NCBI RefSeq assembly: GCF_002483225.1
Contig: NZ_DLHL01000053.1
Location: forward strand, 114,074 to 178,073
Reading direction: 5' to 3'
Length of the DNA: 64,000 bases
Source: Gemmatimonas sp. UBA7669
Lineage (GTDB): Bacteria; Gemmatimonadota; Gemmatimonadetes; Gemmatimonadales; Gemmatimonadaceae
Numbering within the stretch: the first letter of the stretch is position 1; each line of letters begins with the position of its first letter. The notes beneath the pieces are model-generated. The model was not told where the DNA came from and did not search any database. It worked only from the letters and a program-made list of their open reading frames with translations. A program made the translations under genes and the position numbers. Positions 50,126 to 59,242 of this stretch are shown here, in pieces.

Positions 50126-50733
50126 GGCGCCGCCTCCGCCAACGGCAGCAGCGAAATCAACTGCTCCACGGGCTCACCGTTGGCCGCGCGCCATGAGAAA
50201 CGCACGCCGGCAGGACGCGCCCGCTCGAGTGGCCAGTCGCGGCGCCAGACCAGACTGCTGCTTTCGAACGACGCGAGCGCAATCGACAACTCGCTCGCGT
50301 CGGGTACATGCCACTCAACAGCAGAGATGCGCTCCGCTTGCGCCACCGACCCGTAGACCGGCTCCGCGCGGAGCGTGAGGCCTGCGCGGTCGGTGAACAT
50401 CTGCACACGCCAGAGCGCGCCGGTTCCGAAGGGCTGCTGCACGCCACGGGAGAGAAATACGAGGGTGTCCGCCGCCGGGCCACGGCGCAAGGCAAACAGC
50501 GCCTCGTCCACCTGTTGGGCGGGCGGCGCGTGACGCAGCAAGTCCTGCAGCGCGTCCTGCATCTGCCGTGTGGGCTCCGTGCGACTCTGAAAATCGGCAA
50601 CACGCGTTGAGGCCTGACGCGCGGCGTGCAAGGCGGCGCCCGCCACGGTGGCCGCCACGGCCGTGAGCGTGAGGGCCAGCAGTACCTCAAGCAGCGTGAA
50701 ACCGCCACGGGATAGTGAACGCGCGGGCATCAC
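50122..50733 (-). CDS. gspJ: type II secretion minor pseudopilin GspJ
   Basis: 203 residues. Prepilin leader MMPARSLSRGGFTLLEVLLAL has the cleavage site Gly/Phe and Glu at +5. The globular domain (QMQDALQDLLRH, WRVQMFTDRAGLTLRAEPVYG, VEWHVPDASE) resembles GspJ in length and position. It forms part of the pseudopilus tip. Start and stop overlap gspI and gspK by 4 nt. Confidence 0.85.
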   Translation of the reverse strand: MMPARSLSRGGFTLLEVLLALTLTAVAATVAGAALHAARQASTRVADFQSRTEPTRQMQDALQDLLRHAPPAQQVDEALFALRRGPAADTLVFLSRGVQQPFGTGALWRVQMFTDRAGLTLRAEPVYGSVAQAERISAVEWHVPDASELSIALASFESSSLVWRRDWPLERARPAGVRFSWRAANGEPVEQLISLLPLAEAAP

Positions 50734-51119
50734 GGTTGTCCCCGTGATGTGGCAGATGAAAACGCGGGAGCGCGTGGTACCAACCGTGTGAGCTGCATCA
50801 CGCGGCCACCGGCCGTTTCCACACGCACCGTGACGCGTTCAATGGGCAGGGGTGTGGACGCTGCCCAGGCGGGACGATACGGCAGGCGCGAAGTGTGCTG
50901 CGCCGAGTGCATGCGCGGTTCCGTCTGAACCGACTGCGGCACGTCCGACACCTCGACACGCAGTGCAATGGCCGTGAGCGCTGATTCTGCCTGTTGCAGG
51001 GCCATCGTGCGCTGCTCCGCACGCTGCTGCAACACGAGCGCACGCTGGGTACCCTCGAGGCAGGCAATGCCTACCAGCGCGAGTATGACGGTCGCCACAA
51101 CCGCTTCGAGCAGACTCAC
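50730..51119 (-). CDS. gspI: type II secretion minor pseudopilin GspI, apparently leaderless
   Basis: 129 residues in the GspI position, with the prepilin helix SLLEAVVATVILALVGIACLEG directly at the start. The frame opens with only TGA-GGG-CGC-GGC before the GTG at 51119, so the leader that normally precedes the Gly cleavage residue cannot be made. An ATG at 51142 overlaps the gspH stop as ATGA, like the other junctions of this operon, but its frame ends after eight codons. One extra base in the GC run 51119-51127 would fuse them into MSVAEGRG-VSLLE, a canonical leader with Glu+5. So the gene is probably frameshifted here, by mutation or sequence error. Confidence 0.75.
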   Translation of the reverse strand: MSLLEAVVATVILALVGIACLEGTQRALVLQQRAEQRTMALQQAESALTAIALRVEVSDVPQSVQTEPRMHSAQHTSRLPYRPAWAASTPLPIERVTVRVETAGGRVMQLTRLVPRAPAFSSATSRGQP

Positions 51120-51138
51120 GCCGCGCCCTCAGCTACGC

Positions 51139-51648
51139 TCATGTGGTCGGCGCTCTGGTGCCCGCGGTGGACTCGCCGGCACGCGGCATGCGCCAGCGGC
51201 AGCGGGTGGCGTCCCACACGGTGGCCGTGCCCTCGCGCTTCACGGACCATTTGCCAACGGGGCGACAGGCACCGAGCGGGTCGACCGTGAGTTGCAGGGC
51301 GCCAATACCGCGCACATCCAGCGTGCCGGCGGCCAGCGGTTCCGTCTGGCCAGGGACCACAATGCTCCAGAGGCCGTCGTCGTACACGCGCAAGGCGACG
51401 GTCACCGCCTGTTTTGTGGCAAGCTGACGGGCGCTGTCCACGAGCGCATCGAGGTCGGCCGCCTGCTCGCGGCGATCGGCGGGCGCCGGGGGCAATTGCT
51501 GACGCACCACGGCCGCAGTGACAATGGCCAGAATGGCCAGCACGACCAGCAGCTCGAACAGGGTGACGCCGGCGCGGGCCGCATGCCGCGGTGCGGAATG
51601 CGTGCAGTACCGCAGGGAGGAAGCAAGGCGGGCGGACACCCCGCACAA
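51139..51648 (-). CDS. gspH: type II secretion minor pseudopilin GspH
   Basis: Up to 169 residues; TTG at 51648 and GTG at 51639 are the possible starts. The prepilin site is APRHAARAGVTLFELLVVLAI, cleaved at Gly/Val with Glu at +5. The globular part (ALVDSARQLATKQAVTVALRVYDDG and a C-terminal RCRWRMP) fits GspH/FimT. It is the first T2SS gene in the window. The major pseudopilin GspG is not encoded upstream. Both candidate start codons lie in a hairpin (51628-51665), which could limit translation. Confidence 0.83.
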   Translation of the reverse strand: MCGVSARLASSLRYCTHSAPRHAARAGVTLFELLVVLAILAIVTAAVVRQQLPPAPADRREQAADLDALVDSARQLATKQAVTVALRVYDDGLWSIVVPGQTEPLAAGTLDVRGIGALQLTVDPLGACRPVGKWSVKREGTATVWDATRCRWRMPRAGESTAGTRAPTT

Positions 51649-51665
51649 TCTCGGTGTCCGCCCGC
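51628..51665 (-). promoter_or_regulatory. 13-bp hairpin over the gspH start region
   Basis: GCGGGCGGACACC (51628-51640) and GGTGTCCGCCCGC (51653-51665) pair perfectly around a 12-nt loop. On the minus-strand transcript the TTG start of gspH (51648) is in the loop and the GTG (51639) lies in the 3' arm. It also lies 50 nt after the LolA-like gene, so it may end that transcript, though no U tract follows. Either attenuation or translation control is possible. Confidence 0.5.
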
Positions 51666-51715
51666 CCTTGTCAACAAACGGGCCGAGCCCGTGTCGTCAC
51701 AGCCTACTGCACCAC

Positions 51716-52501
51716 TTACTTCTTGATCAGGGGCTGCACGGCCGCCGGCACGGCAAAGGCATTGGCCGGCACGTTGTTGAGCTGCACGTCCTTGATGGTG
51801 ATGACCATGGCCTGCGGGCCCATGTTGGCTTCGCTGCGCGTGGGGAACTTGATGCCGCCGAAGTCCTTGTAGTCCTTCACGATCGTGGTGGTCTGCAGCG
51901 TACCCATCTCCGAGGTGGTCGTGCTTTCGCTGCCGATGTTGAGACCCGAGGCGAGCGAGAAGTACTGCCAGCTTTCGTTGCCCGAACCCTTGCGCACCAT
52001 CTTGATCTTGTAGGCCTTCTCGCCGGCGAAGTCCACCACCCCTTCGTTGGTCATCGAGGAGAAGCGATCAGCCGGAAACATCAGACTGCCGGTGAGATCG
52101 GCCTGCTCGCGCATCTGCTCGAGCTCCTTGCCTTCCATGAGGCGCGAGCCCTGCATGGGATTGGATGACCAGGCGATGGTGCCGTCGGTGCCGGTGATCA
52201 TCTCACCCATCTGCGGGATGGTGATCTTCGTGGCCATGCGGTTGGGCGCACCAATCGCGAAGTCGGCCTCGGCCGTGATCCCCATGGACGGCATCTCCAT
52301 CTGGGCGATCTGGCGGATGGACGTGACCTTCTCGATCGCGGCCTTGCCGCCAATGGCCGCGACATGCTTGCTGATGACATCTGCCGGAGACGGCAAAGCC
52401 TGCGCCGAAAGGCGCGTGCTGCCGAGGACAAGCGTGGCAAACATCAGCGCGGTGCCACGGGCCACCGTGCGGGTCGAGCGGAAAGAACGCATGGACTGCA
52501 T
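51716..52501 (-). CDS. LolA-like periplasmic protein
   Basis: 261 residues with a signal peptide (GTALMFATLVLGSTRLSAQ). The mature part begins LPSPADVISKHVAAIGGKAAIEKVTSIRQ, the usual start of LolA/LppX-like 'outer membrane lipoprotein-sorting' proteins of Gemmatimonadota and Bacteroidota. It continues as an unclosed beta barrel (MATKITIPQMGEMITGTDGTIAW, YKIKMVRKGSGNESWQYFSLASG, IVKDYKDFGGIKFPTRSEA). It probably binds a lipid or hydrophobic ligand. It lies between the S41 gene and the T2SS operon on the same strand. Confidence 0.78.
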   Translation of the reverse strand: MQSMRSFRSTRTVARGTALMFATLVLGSTRLSAQALPSPADVISKHVAAIGGKAAIEKVTSIRQIAQMEMPSMGITAEADFAIGAPNRMATKITIPQMGEMITGTDGTIAWSSNPMQGSRLMEGKELEQMREQADLTGSLMFPADRFSSMTNEGVVDFAGEKAYKIKMVRKGSGNESWQYFSLASGLNIGSESTTTSEMGTLQTTTIVKDYKDFGGIKFPTRSEANMGPQAMVITIKDVQLNNVPANAFAVPAAVQPLIKK

Positions 52502-52561
52502 CGTCGGGAAACTCCGTCTTGGGAGGAATCGAAACCTGCGGGACCACTGAGGTGCGGGATT

Positions 52562-52606
52562 GCGACCTGCGGTGAAGCGACCTGCGGTGAAGCGACCTGC
52601 GGTACT
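52562..52606. repeat. three 15-bp tandem repeats
   Basis: GCGACCTGCGGTGAA at 52562 and 52577 is exact; the third unit (52592-52606) ends in ACT instead of GAA. A related ACCTGCGG lies at about 52534. The array sits in the 120-nt gap between the S41 stop and the LolA-like start, upstream of the latter. Confidence 0.85.
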
Positions 52607-52621
52607 ACACGGTACTGACCA

Positions 52622-54079
52622 TCAAGGCACAATCGGGCGCGCGGCCTGACCTGCGGCCCAGCGCAGCGCCGCATCGAGGGCGGCATCCCGTCCCTTGATG
52701 AGTTCGGGGCGAGTAAGCGGCACCACGCGGTCGGGGATCACCCCTTCGCCTTCCACCGGCTTGCCGGTGGGGCCCACGAAGTCCGCGATGGCGTGATACA
52801 GGATGTCGCCATTGGGCAGCCGCTCAGGCACCGAGGGGAGCGCCTGTCCGGCCGACTGCGTGCCGAACACCGTGGCTCGCTTGAGGAGCTGCAGCCCACC
52901 GGCAAAGATCTCGGTGGTGCTGGCCGACAGCGGGTCCACCACGATGGCCAGCGGACCGGCAAATGGCTTCACCGTCTGGTTTTGTCCGTTCACGCGACGC
53001 GGGTTGGCCACGAAACGCAGGTTCGACGTGCGCTGCGTCATGACGCCAATGGCCACGCTCGTGTCGAGGAAATGTCCGGCGATGCCCATGGACATGCCGC
53101 CCACGCCACCCAGGTTGCCGCGCACGTCAATCACGATGGCATCACTGCTGCGCAGCGAGTCCATGGCGGCGTCGAAGGCCGGTGAGAGCACGGGCATCCA
53201 CACGTTGAAGCGAATGACGCCCACGGTCCGGCCGTCCTGCTTGACCCGACTCCATTCGAGCTGCGCGGGCATGGGCGGCAGATTGCCGAACTTGGCTATG
53301 CTGCCGGGAAAGGCCTGCTGCACGAGCGTGAGGTCGCGCGTGACGTCGCGCGCATCGGCAAAGCTGAGCTGCGCGGTGTCGCCGGCGCTGCCGCTGAGAC
53401 TGCGGTTCAGCATCTGCGAGGCCATGAGCGCGCGGCGACGCGGCTCGAGCGAGGCCGGCAGGCGCGCCACACGCGCGGCCGTGGGACAACCCCTCACGGC
53501 CTGCAGCACCCATCCGGTGCGCACACCCGCGTGCCATGCCGGCCCGCCGGTGTCCACCTGCGTCACCACCATGGCGCCGTCCAGAAGGCGCGTTTCAAAG
53601 CCCAGCCAGCCCGGCTGATCACCGCCGCTGCGTCCGGGGGCGCCGGAACCGGAACCCGCGCCGGTGGCGTCAGCCGACTCCTGCGGGATGATGGAGAAAT
53701 GACTCTGACGCAGCCGGCTCAACATGTCACTGAGCACCAGCCGCAGTTCGCCGCGGGTGCGCGCGGCCGCGGCCCGCGGGCGCAGGGTGTCGCCCAGCGC
53801 GACCCAGTTGACCCCGTTGTAGGTGGTGTCCCAGTGCGTCCGCCGAATGATGCCCCAGGCGGTGTCGAAGATGGCCACCGCATTGCCGGCTGGTTCAACG
53901 GCGCGCGAGGCGGCATCGGCCGCGCTCACGCCGCAGGCAGCAGGCAGCGGGGGCAGGGCAGCGGACGCCGCAGGGGCCGGTTCGGACGCGTGAGTCTGGG
54001 ACGGCGGTACGGTTCGACACCCCAAAAGCACGAGTGGGACACCGAAGAGCGCTGAAAGGCGACGTGACATAGTCCTCAT
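52622..54079 (-). CDS. S41 family peptidase with PDZ domain, lipoprotein
   Basis: About 485 residues from the ATG at 54079 (an ATG at 54070 is equally possible). The lipoprotein signal is LSALFGVPLVLLGCRT. Domains: the helical N-terminus (VAIFDTAWGIIRRTHWDTTYNGVNW), a PDZ-like segment (MVVTQVDTGGPAWHAGVRTG), then the S41 core (DAIVIDVRGNLGGVGGMSMG, SASTTEIFAGGLQLLKRATVFG, ADFVGPTGKPVEGEGVIPD). The nucleophile is the second Ser of SASTTE. It is a periplasmic C-terminal-processing or tricorn-like protease. It diverges from tal across 184 nt. Confidence 0.87.
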   Translation of the reverse strand: MRTMSRRLSALFGVPLVLLGCRTVPPSQTHASEPAPAASAALPPLPAACGVSAADAASRAVEPAGNAVAIFDTAWGIIRRTHWDTTYNGVNWVALGDTLRPRAAAARTRGELRLVLSDMLSRLRQSHFSIIPQESADATGAGSGSGAPGRSGGDQPGWLGFETRLLDGAMVVTQVDTGGPAWHAGVRTGWVLQAVRGCPTAARVARLPASLEPRRRALMASQMLNRSLSGSAGDTAQLSFADARDVTRDLTLVQQAFPGSIAKFGNLPPMPAQLEWSRVKQDGRTVGVIRFNVWMPVLSPAFDAAMDSLRSSDAIVIDVRGNLGGVGGMSMGIAGHFLDTSVAIGVMTQRTSNLRFVANPRRVNGQNQTVKPFAGPLAIVVDPLSASTTEIFAGGLQLLKRATVFGTQSAGQALPSVPERLPNGDILYHAIADFVGPTGKPVEGEGVIPDRVVPLTRPELIKGRDAALDAALRWAAGQAARPIVP

Positions 54080-54263
54080 CCTACTATCCGACCCCCCTTC
54101 CAGGTTTCGCGCAAGGCCAGGTCGTGACAAAAAAGTCGTGAACGTTTTCTGAAACAGCCCGCCACCCTCTCGCACCCCGTCCGGACAAATCGTTATCGTG
54201 AAAGGTTGTAGCCTCACCCAACGCTGCCTTTTCGCTGTTCTTCCGCCGCTTTTCTCCGAACTC

Positions 54264-55388
<1,125 letters not shown>

Positions 55389-55437
55389 CGGCGAACGCCT
55401 CGCGTTCCGCCATCCCTTATCGCATCCACCACCCCGA

Positions 55438-56925
55438 ATGACCATCCCCCGTACCGGACCCGAGCGCGCCACGTCACCTGCAGGCGCGCAGGACAATAGC
55501 AGCAGCACCTTCGTGCGCACGCATGTGCCGCGCACGAAGATCGTGGGCACGCTTGGCCCAGCCAGCAACACGCCCGAGGGTGTGCGTGCGCTGGTCGAGG
55601 CCGGCCTCGATGTCGCACGCATCAATTTTTCGCACGGCACACACGAGCAGCACGCGCGCACCATTGCCACGGTGCGCGATGTGGCCACGCAGCTGGGTCG
55701 GCCGGTGGCCATCCTGGCCGACCTGCAGGGCCCGCGCATCCGCATCGGCGCGCTCGGCGCGCCGCGCGAGCTCGAGGTTGGTGCCACGGTGGTGCTGGTG
55801 CCCGAGGCCGTGGCCAGCGGCGACGAGATTCCCATCACCTACGCCGATCTCTGTCACGACGTCAACGTGGGCAACCGCGTGCTCATCAACGACGGATTGT
55901 TCGAGCTCGTGGTGACACGTGTGGAGGCCCCGCGGGTGTGGGCCTCGGTGGTGCATGGTGGTACGCTCACCAGCAACAAGGGCATGAACCTGCCCGGCAT
56001 TGCCGTGTCGGCGCCGTCGCTTACCGACAAGGACAAGGCCGATCTCGCCTTTGCCGTGGAGCACGAGCTGGACATGGTGGCGCTGAGCTTTGTGCGCCGC
56101 GCGCAGGACATCGACGAAATGCGGGCGCTCATTCCGCGCACCATGCTGGTCGTGGCCAAGATCGAGAAGGACGTGGCGCTCGAGAACATTGAGGACATCA
56201 TGCGCGCCACCGACGCGGTGATGGTGGCGCGTGGTGACCTGGGCGTGGAGCTGCCGTTCGAGGAAGTGCCGTACGCGCAGAAGCACATCATTGCCACCGC
56301 CAACCGCATGGGCCGGCCGGTGATCACGGCCACGCAGATGCTGGAGTCGATGATCGACAATCCGCGCCCCACGCGCGCGGAGGCCAGCGACGTGGCCAAT
56401 GCCATTCTCGACGGCACCGACGCGGTCATGCTTTCGGCTGAGACGGCGGCTGGGCACTATCCGCGGCTGGCCGTGGAGGCCATGCGCCGCATCATCAAGG
56501 AAATCGAAACGCGTCCGCGCCCCGGTACGCTCAAGCGCTCCGAGCGCCGTGATGTGAGCGGCGTGAACACCGAGGAGGCCATTGCGGCCGCCACGGTGGC
56601 TGCCGTGCGCATGATGGATGCGCCGCTGGTGGTGGTCTTCACCAAGAGCGGGTTTACGGCACGTATCGTGGCCTCGCATCGTCCCTCGGTGCCCATTCTG
56701 GCGCTCACCGACGAGCCGCGTGTGTGCCGGCAGTTGTCGCTGGTGTGGGGCGTGGTACCGCGATTGGTGCCCACGGCGCGCGGCTACGATCACATGGTGG
56801 CCATGGCGCTGCGCGAAGCGCTCGACCTCAACCTTGTCACCAAGGGTGACCGGGTGCTGGTGACCGCGGGGGTGCCGTTCGACGTACCGGGCACCACCAA
56901 CCTGCTCAAGGTCGAGACGGTCTGA
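55438..56925 (+). CDS. pyk: pyruvate kinase
   Basis: 495 residues. It has all the pyruvate kinase landmarks: TKIVGTLGPASNTPEGVRAL, DVARINFSHGTHEQH, ILADLQGPRIRIG, the signature VVAKIEKDVALENIEDIM with the catalytic Lys, MVARGDLGVELPFEEVP and ITATQMLESMIDNPRPTRAE. The first 25 residues are an extension without conserved features. It converts phosphoenolpyruvate and ADP to pyruvate and ATP. The MBL gene starts 5 nt after its stop. Confidence 0.95.
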   Translation: MTIPRTGPERATSPAGAQDNSSSTFVRTHVPRTKIVGTLGPASNTPEGVRALVEAGLDVARINFSHGTHEQHARTIATVRDVATQLGRPVAILADLQGPRIRIGALGAPRELEVGATVVLVPEAVASGDEIPITYADLCHDVNVGNRVLINDGLFELVVTRVEAPRVWASVVHGGTLTSNKGMNLPGIAVSAPSLTDKDKADLAFAVEHELDMVALSFVRRAQDIDEMRALIPRTMLVVAKIEKDVALENIEDIMRATDAVMVARGDLGVELPFEEVPYAQKHIIATANRMGRPVITATQMLESMIDNPRPTRAEASDVANAILDGTDAVMLSAETAAGHYPRLAVEAMRRIIKEIETRPRPGTLKRSERRDVSGVNTEEAIAAATVAAVRMMDAPLVVVFTKSGFTARIVASHRPSVPILALTDEPRVCRQLSLVWGVVPRLVPTARGYDHMVAMALREALDLNLVTKGDRVLVTAGVPFDVPGTTNLLKVETV

Positions 56926-56930
56926 GGCGG

Positions 56931-57752
56931 GTGCGCCTCACCTTTCTCGGCACGGGGACCAGCTTTGGCGTCCCGCAGATCGGCTGTCGCTGCGCCGTGT
57001 GCACCAGCGGCGATCCGCGGGACCGCCGCACGCGCTGCGGCGCCGTCATCGAAACCAACGACGGCACGCGGCTGCTGATTGATACGCCACCGGAACTGCG
57101 CCTGCAGCTGGTGGCGGCGGGTATCGGACATGTGGACGCGGTGCTCTTTACGCACGAGCATGCCGATCACATTCACGGCATCGACGATTTGCGGGCGCTG
57201 ACGGTGCGGCGCAGCGGGCCGCTGCCGCTGTACGGCGAGGCGCCCACGCTGGACACGCTGCGCAGTCGCTTTCCGTACGTGTTTGACGCGGCGTTCCGTC
57301 CGCTGCCCGGCACCACGCGGCCCGAAGGCCTGCCAATAGAAGTTCGTGCCGGCGAGACCTTTGCCGTGGGGAATGTGGAGGTACTGCCGCTGGCTGTGCC
57401 GCATGGCCGGGCGTCGGTACTGGGTTTTCGCGTGGGCGACATGGCGTACATCACCGACGCCAAGGAAATCCCGCCCGCCAGCATGGCTGCGCTGCGCGGG
57501 GTGCGTGTGCTGGTGCTCAATGCCCTGCTGCGGCGTCCGCATCCCACGCATCTCTCCATTGCCGAGGCCATTGCCACGGCGCAGCAGGTGGGTGCCGAGC
57601 GCACGTACTTCACGCATCTCACGCACGACAACGCACACGCCGCGCTCGAGGCTGAGCTGCCGGCGGGCATCATGCCCGCGTACGACGGCCTCGTCGTGGA
57701 TCTGGATCATTCGCCGTCACACGCTGTGTCATCACGGGAGCCCGCGTCATGA
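56931..57752 (+). CDS. PhnP/YcbI-like MBL-fold hydrolase
   Basis: 273 residues from the GTG at 56931, 5 nt after pyk. LTFLGTGTSFGVPQIGCRCAVC is the hallmark opening of PhnP-like MBL proteins, where the Cys residues bind a structural zinc. The catalytic motif is FTHEHADHIHGID (His75, His77, Asp79, His80), followed by VPHGRASVLGF (His), YITDAKEIP (Asp) and YFTHLTHDN (His). PhnP itself is a cyclic phosphodiesterase; relatives hydrolyse nucleotide or lipoate-type esters. Its stop overlaps the pgi start by ATGA, so expression is tied to glycolysis genes. Confidence 0.85.
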   Translation: MRLTFLGTGTSFGVPQIGCRCAVCTSGDPRDRRTRCGAVIETNDGTRLLIDTPPELRLQLVAAGIGHVDAVLFTHEHADHIHGIDDLRALTVRRSGPLPLYGEAPTLDTLRSRFPYVFDAAFRPLPGTTRPEGLPIEVRAGETFAVGNVEVLPLAVPHGRASVLGFRVGDMAYITDAKEIPPASMAALRGVRVLVLNALLRRPHPTHLSIAEAIATAQQVGAERTYFTHLTHDNAHAALEAELPAGIMPAYDGLVVDLDHSPSHAVSSREPAS

Positions 57753-59137
57753 GTCTCAATCTCGACTTCACCAACATGATGGCCGCGGCCCTGCCCGCGG
57801 GGCAGGGCATCACGTTGTCTGAATGGGAGAACGCCGCGGCGCCGTTTGCTGCGGCACACGCAGCGGTGCATGCGCGCACGGACGACCTGGGCTTTCTCAC
57901 GCTGCCGAACAACACGGCTTTGCTGGCGCAGTCGGAGGCCGTAGCCACGTGGGCAGACGGACGCTTCACCGATGTGCTGCTGCTGGGCATCGGCGGCTCG
58001 GCTCTGGGGCCGATTGCGCTGCGCACCGCGCTCTGCGCGCCGCAGTGGAACGCACTCACCGCCGAGCAGCGTGGCGGCAAGCCTCGTCTGCATGTGCTCG
58101 ACAACGTGGATCCGGCCAGCATTGCCGCCGTGCTTGCGCGCCTGTCATTGGCCAACACACTGGTGCTGGTGGTGAGCAAGTCGGGTGGCACCGTGGAAAC
58201 CATGGCGCAGTACCTCATCGTGCGTGAGGCGTTGGCCCTAGCCTTGGGTGAAGCCAAGGCCCGCGAGCACGTGGTGTTCGTGACCGATCCGGCCAAGGGT
58301 GCGCTGCGCGCCATTGCCAATGCCGAGGGTGTGCGCACGGTGGACATTCCGGCCAACGTGGGCGGACGCTTCAGTGTGCTCTCGCCGGTGGGTGTGCTGC
58401 CCGCCGCCCTGCTGGGCATTGATGTGCGGGCACTGCTGGCTGGCGCGGGGCATGTCACATCAGAGGCAGCCAACCCGTCACTCGGCAGCAACCTGCCGGG
58501 CGCCTTTGCCGTGCTGCAGTGGCTGGCCGATACCAGACATGGACGGCATGTGCAGGTGCTCATGCCCTACGCCGATCCGCTGCGTGATCTCGCGCTGTGG
58601 TTTGTGCAGCTCTGGGCGGAATCGCTGGGCAAGATCGGACCCGATGGCCGTTCGGTGGGTCCCACGCCGCTGCCGGCACTTGGCGCGACCGATCAGCACT
58701 CGCAGGTGCAGTTGTTCATGGAGGGGCCGCGCGACAAGACCGTGACCTTCGTGGCCGTGCGTGGTCGCACGCAGGAGGGCCCCATTCCCGCGCGGCACGC
58801 CGACATCCCCGAGCTGGGCTATCTGGCGGGTCACACGCTGGGCGAGTTGCTGGACATCGAGCAGCGGGCCACCGCCGGCGCCCTCGCGGCGCGCGGTCGG
58901 CTCAACGCCACGCTCACGGTGGACGCCGTGGATGCCTGGCACATGGGGGCGCTGATGCAGACCTTTGCGCTGGCTACGGCCTATGCCGGCGCGCTGTATG
59001 GCATTGATGCCTTCGACCAGCCCGGTGTGGAGCTGGGCAAGCAGTTCGCCTACGCCATGCTGGGCCGTGCGGGCAGTGAGGCCGCGCGTGCCGAGTGGGA
59101 TGCCTTGCCGCACCCGGACCCGCGATTTCAGCTCTGA
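57749..59137 (+). CDS. pgi: glucose-6-phosphate isomerase
   Basis: 462 residues, the short bacterial type. Motifs: DVLLLGIGGSALGPIAL, LVVSKSGGTVETMAQYL for phosphate binding, VGGRFSVLSPVGVLPAALLGI, WAESLGKIGPDGRSVG and the signature GATDQHSQVQLFMEGPRDKT with the catalytic His. The final residues include GVELGKQFAYAMLG with the active-site Lys. It interconverts glucose 6-phosphate and fructose 6-phosphate. The ATG overlaps the MBL stop by 4 nt. Confidence 0.93.
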   Translation: MSLNLDFTNMMAAALPAGQGITLSEWENAAAPFAAAHAAVHARTDDLGFLTLPNNTALLAQSEAVATWADGRFTDVLLLGIGGSALGPIALRTALCAPQWNALTAEQRGGKPRLHVLDNVDPASIAAVLARLSLANTLVLVVSKSGGTVETMAQYLIVREALALALGEAKAREHVVFVTDPAKGALRAIANAEGVRTVDIPANVGGRFSVLSPVGVLPAALLGIDVRALLAGAGHVTSEAANPSLGSNLPGAFAVLQWLADTRHGRHVQVLMPYADPLRDLALWFVQLWAESLGKIGPDGRSVGPTPLPALGATDQHSQVQLFMEGPRDKTVTFVAVRGRTQEGPIPARHADIPELGYLAGHTLGELLDIEQRATAGALAARGRLNATLTVDAVDAWHMGALMQTFALATAYAGALYGIDAFDQPGVELGKQFAYAMLGRAGSEAARAEWDALPHPDPRFQL

Positions 59138-59242
59138 GGGGAAATCCCTCGCATTTTCAGGGGCGCAACCCTTGCCGTGGCCAACGGCCCGGTGGGAACT
59201 TACCCGGGTTCGCCCGCCCCATTCCCGACTCCTGAAATTCCC

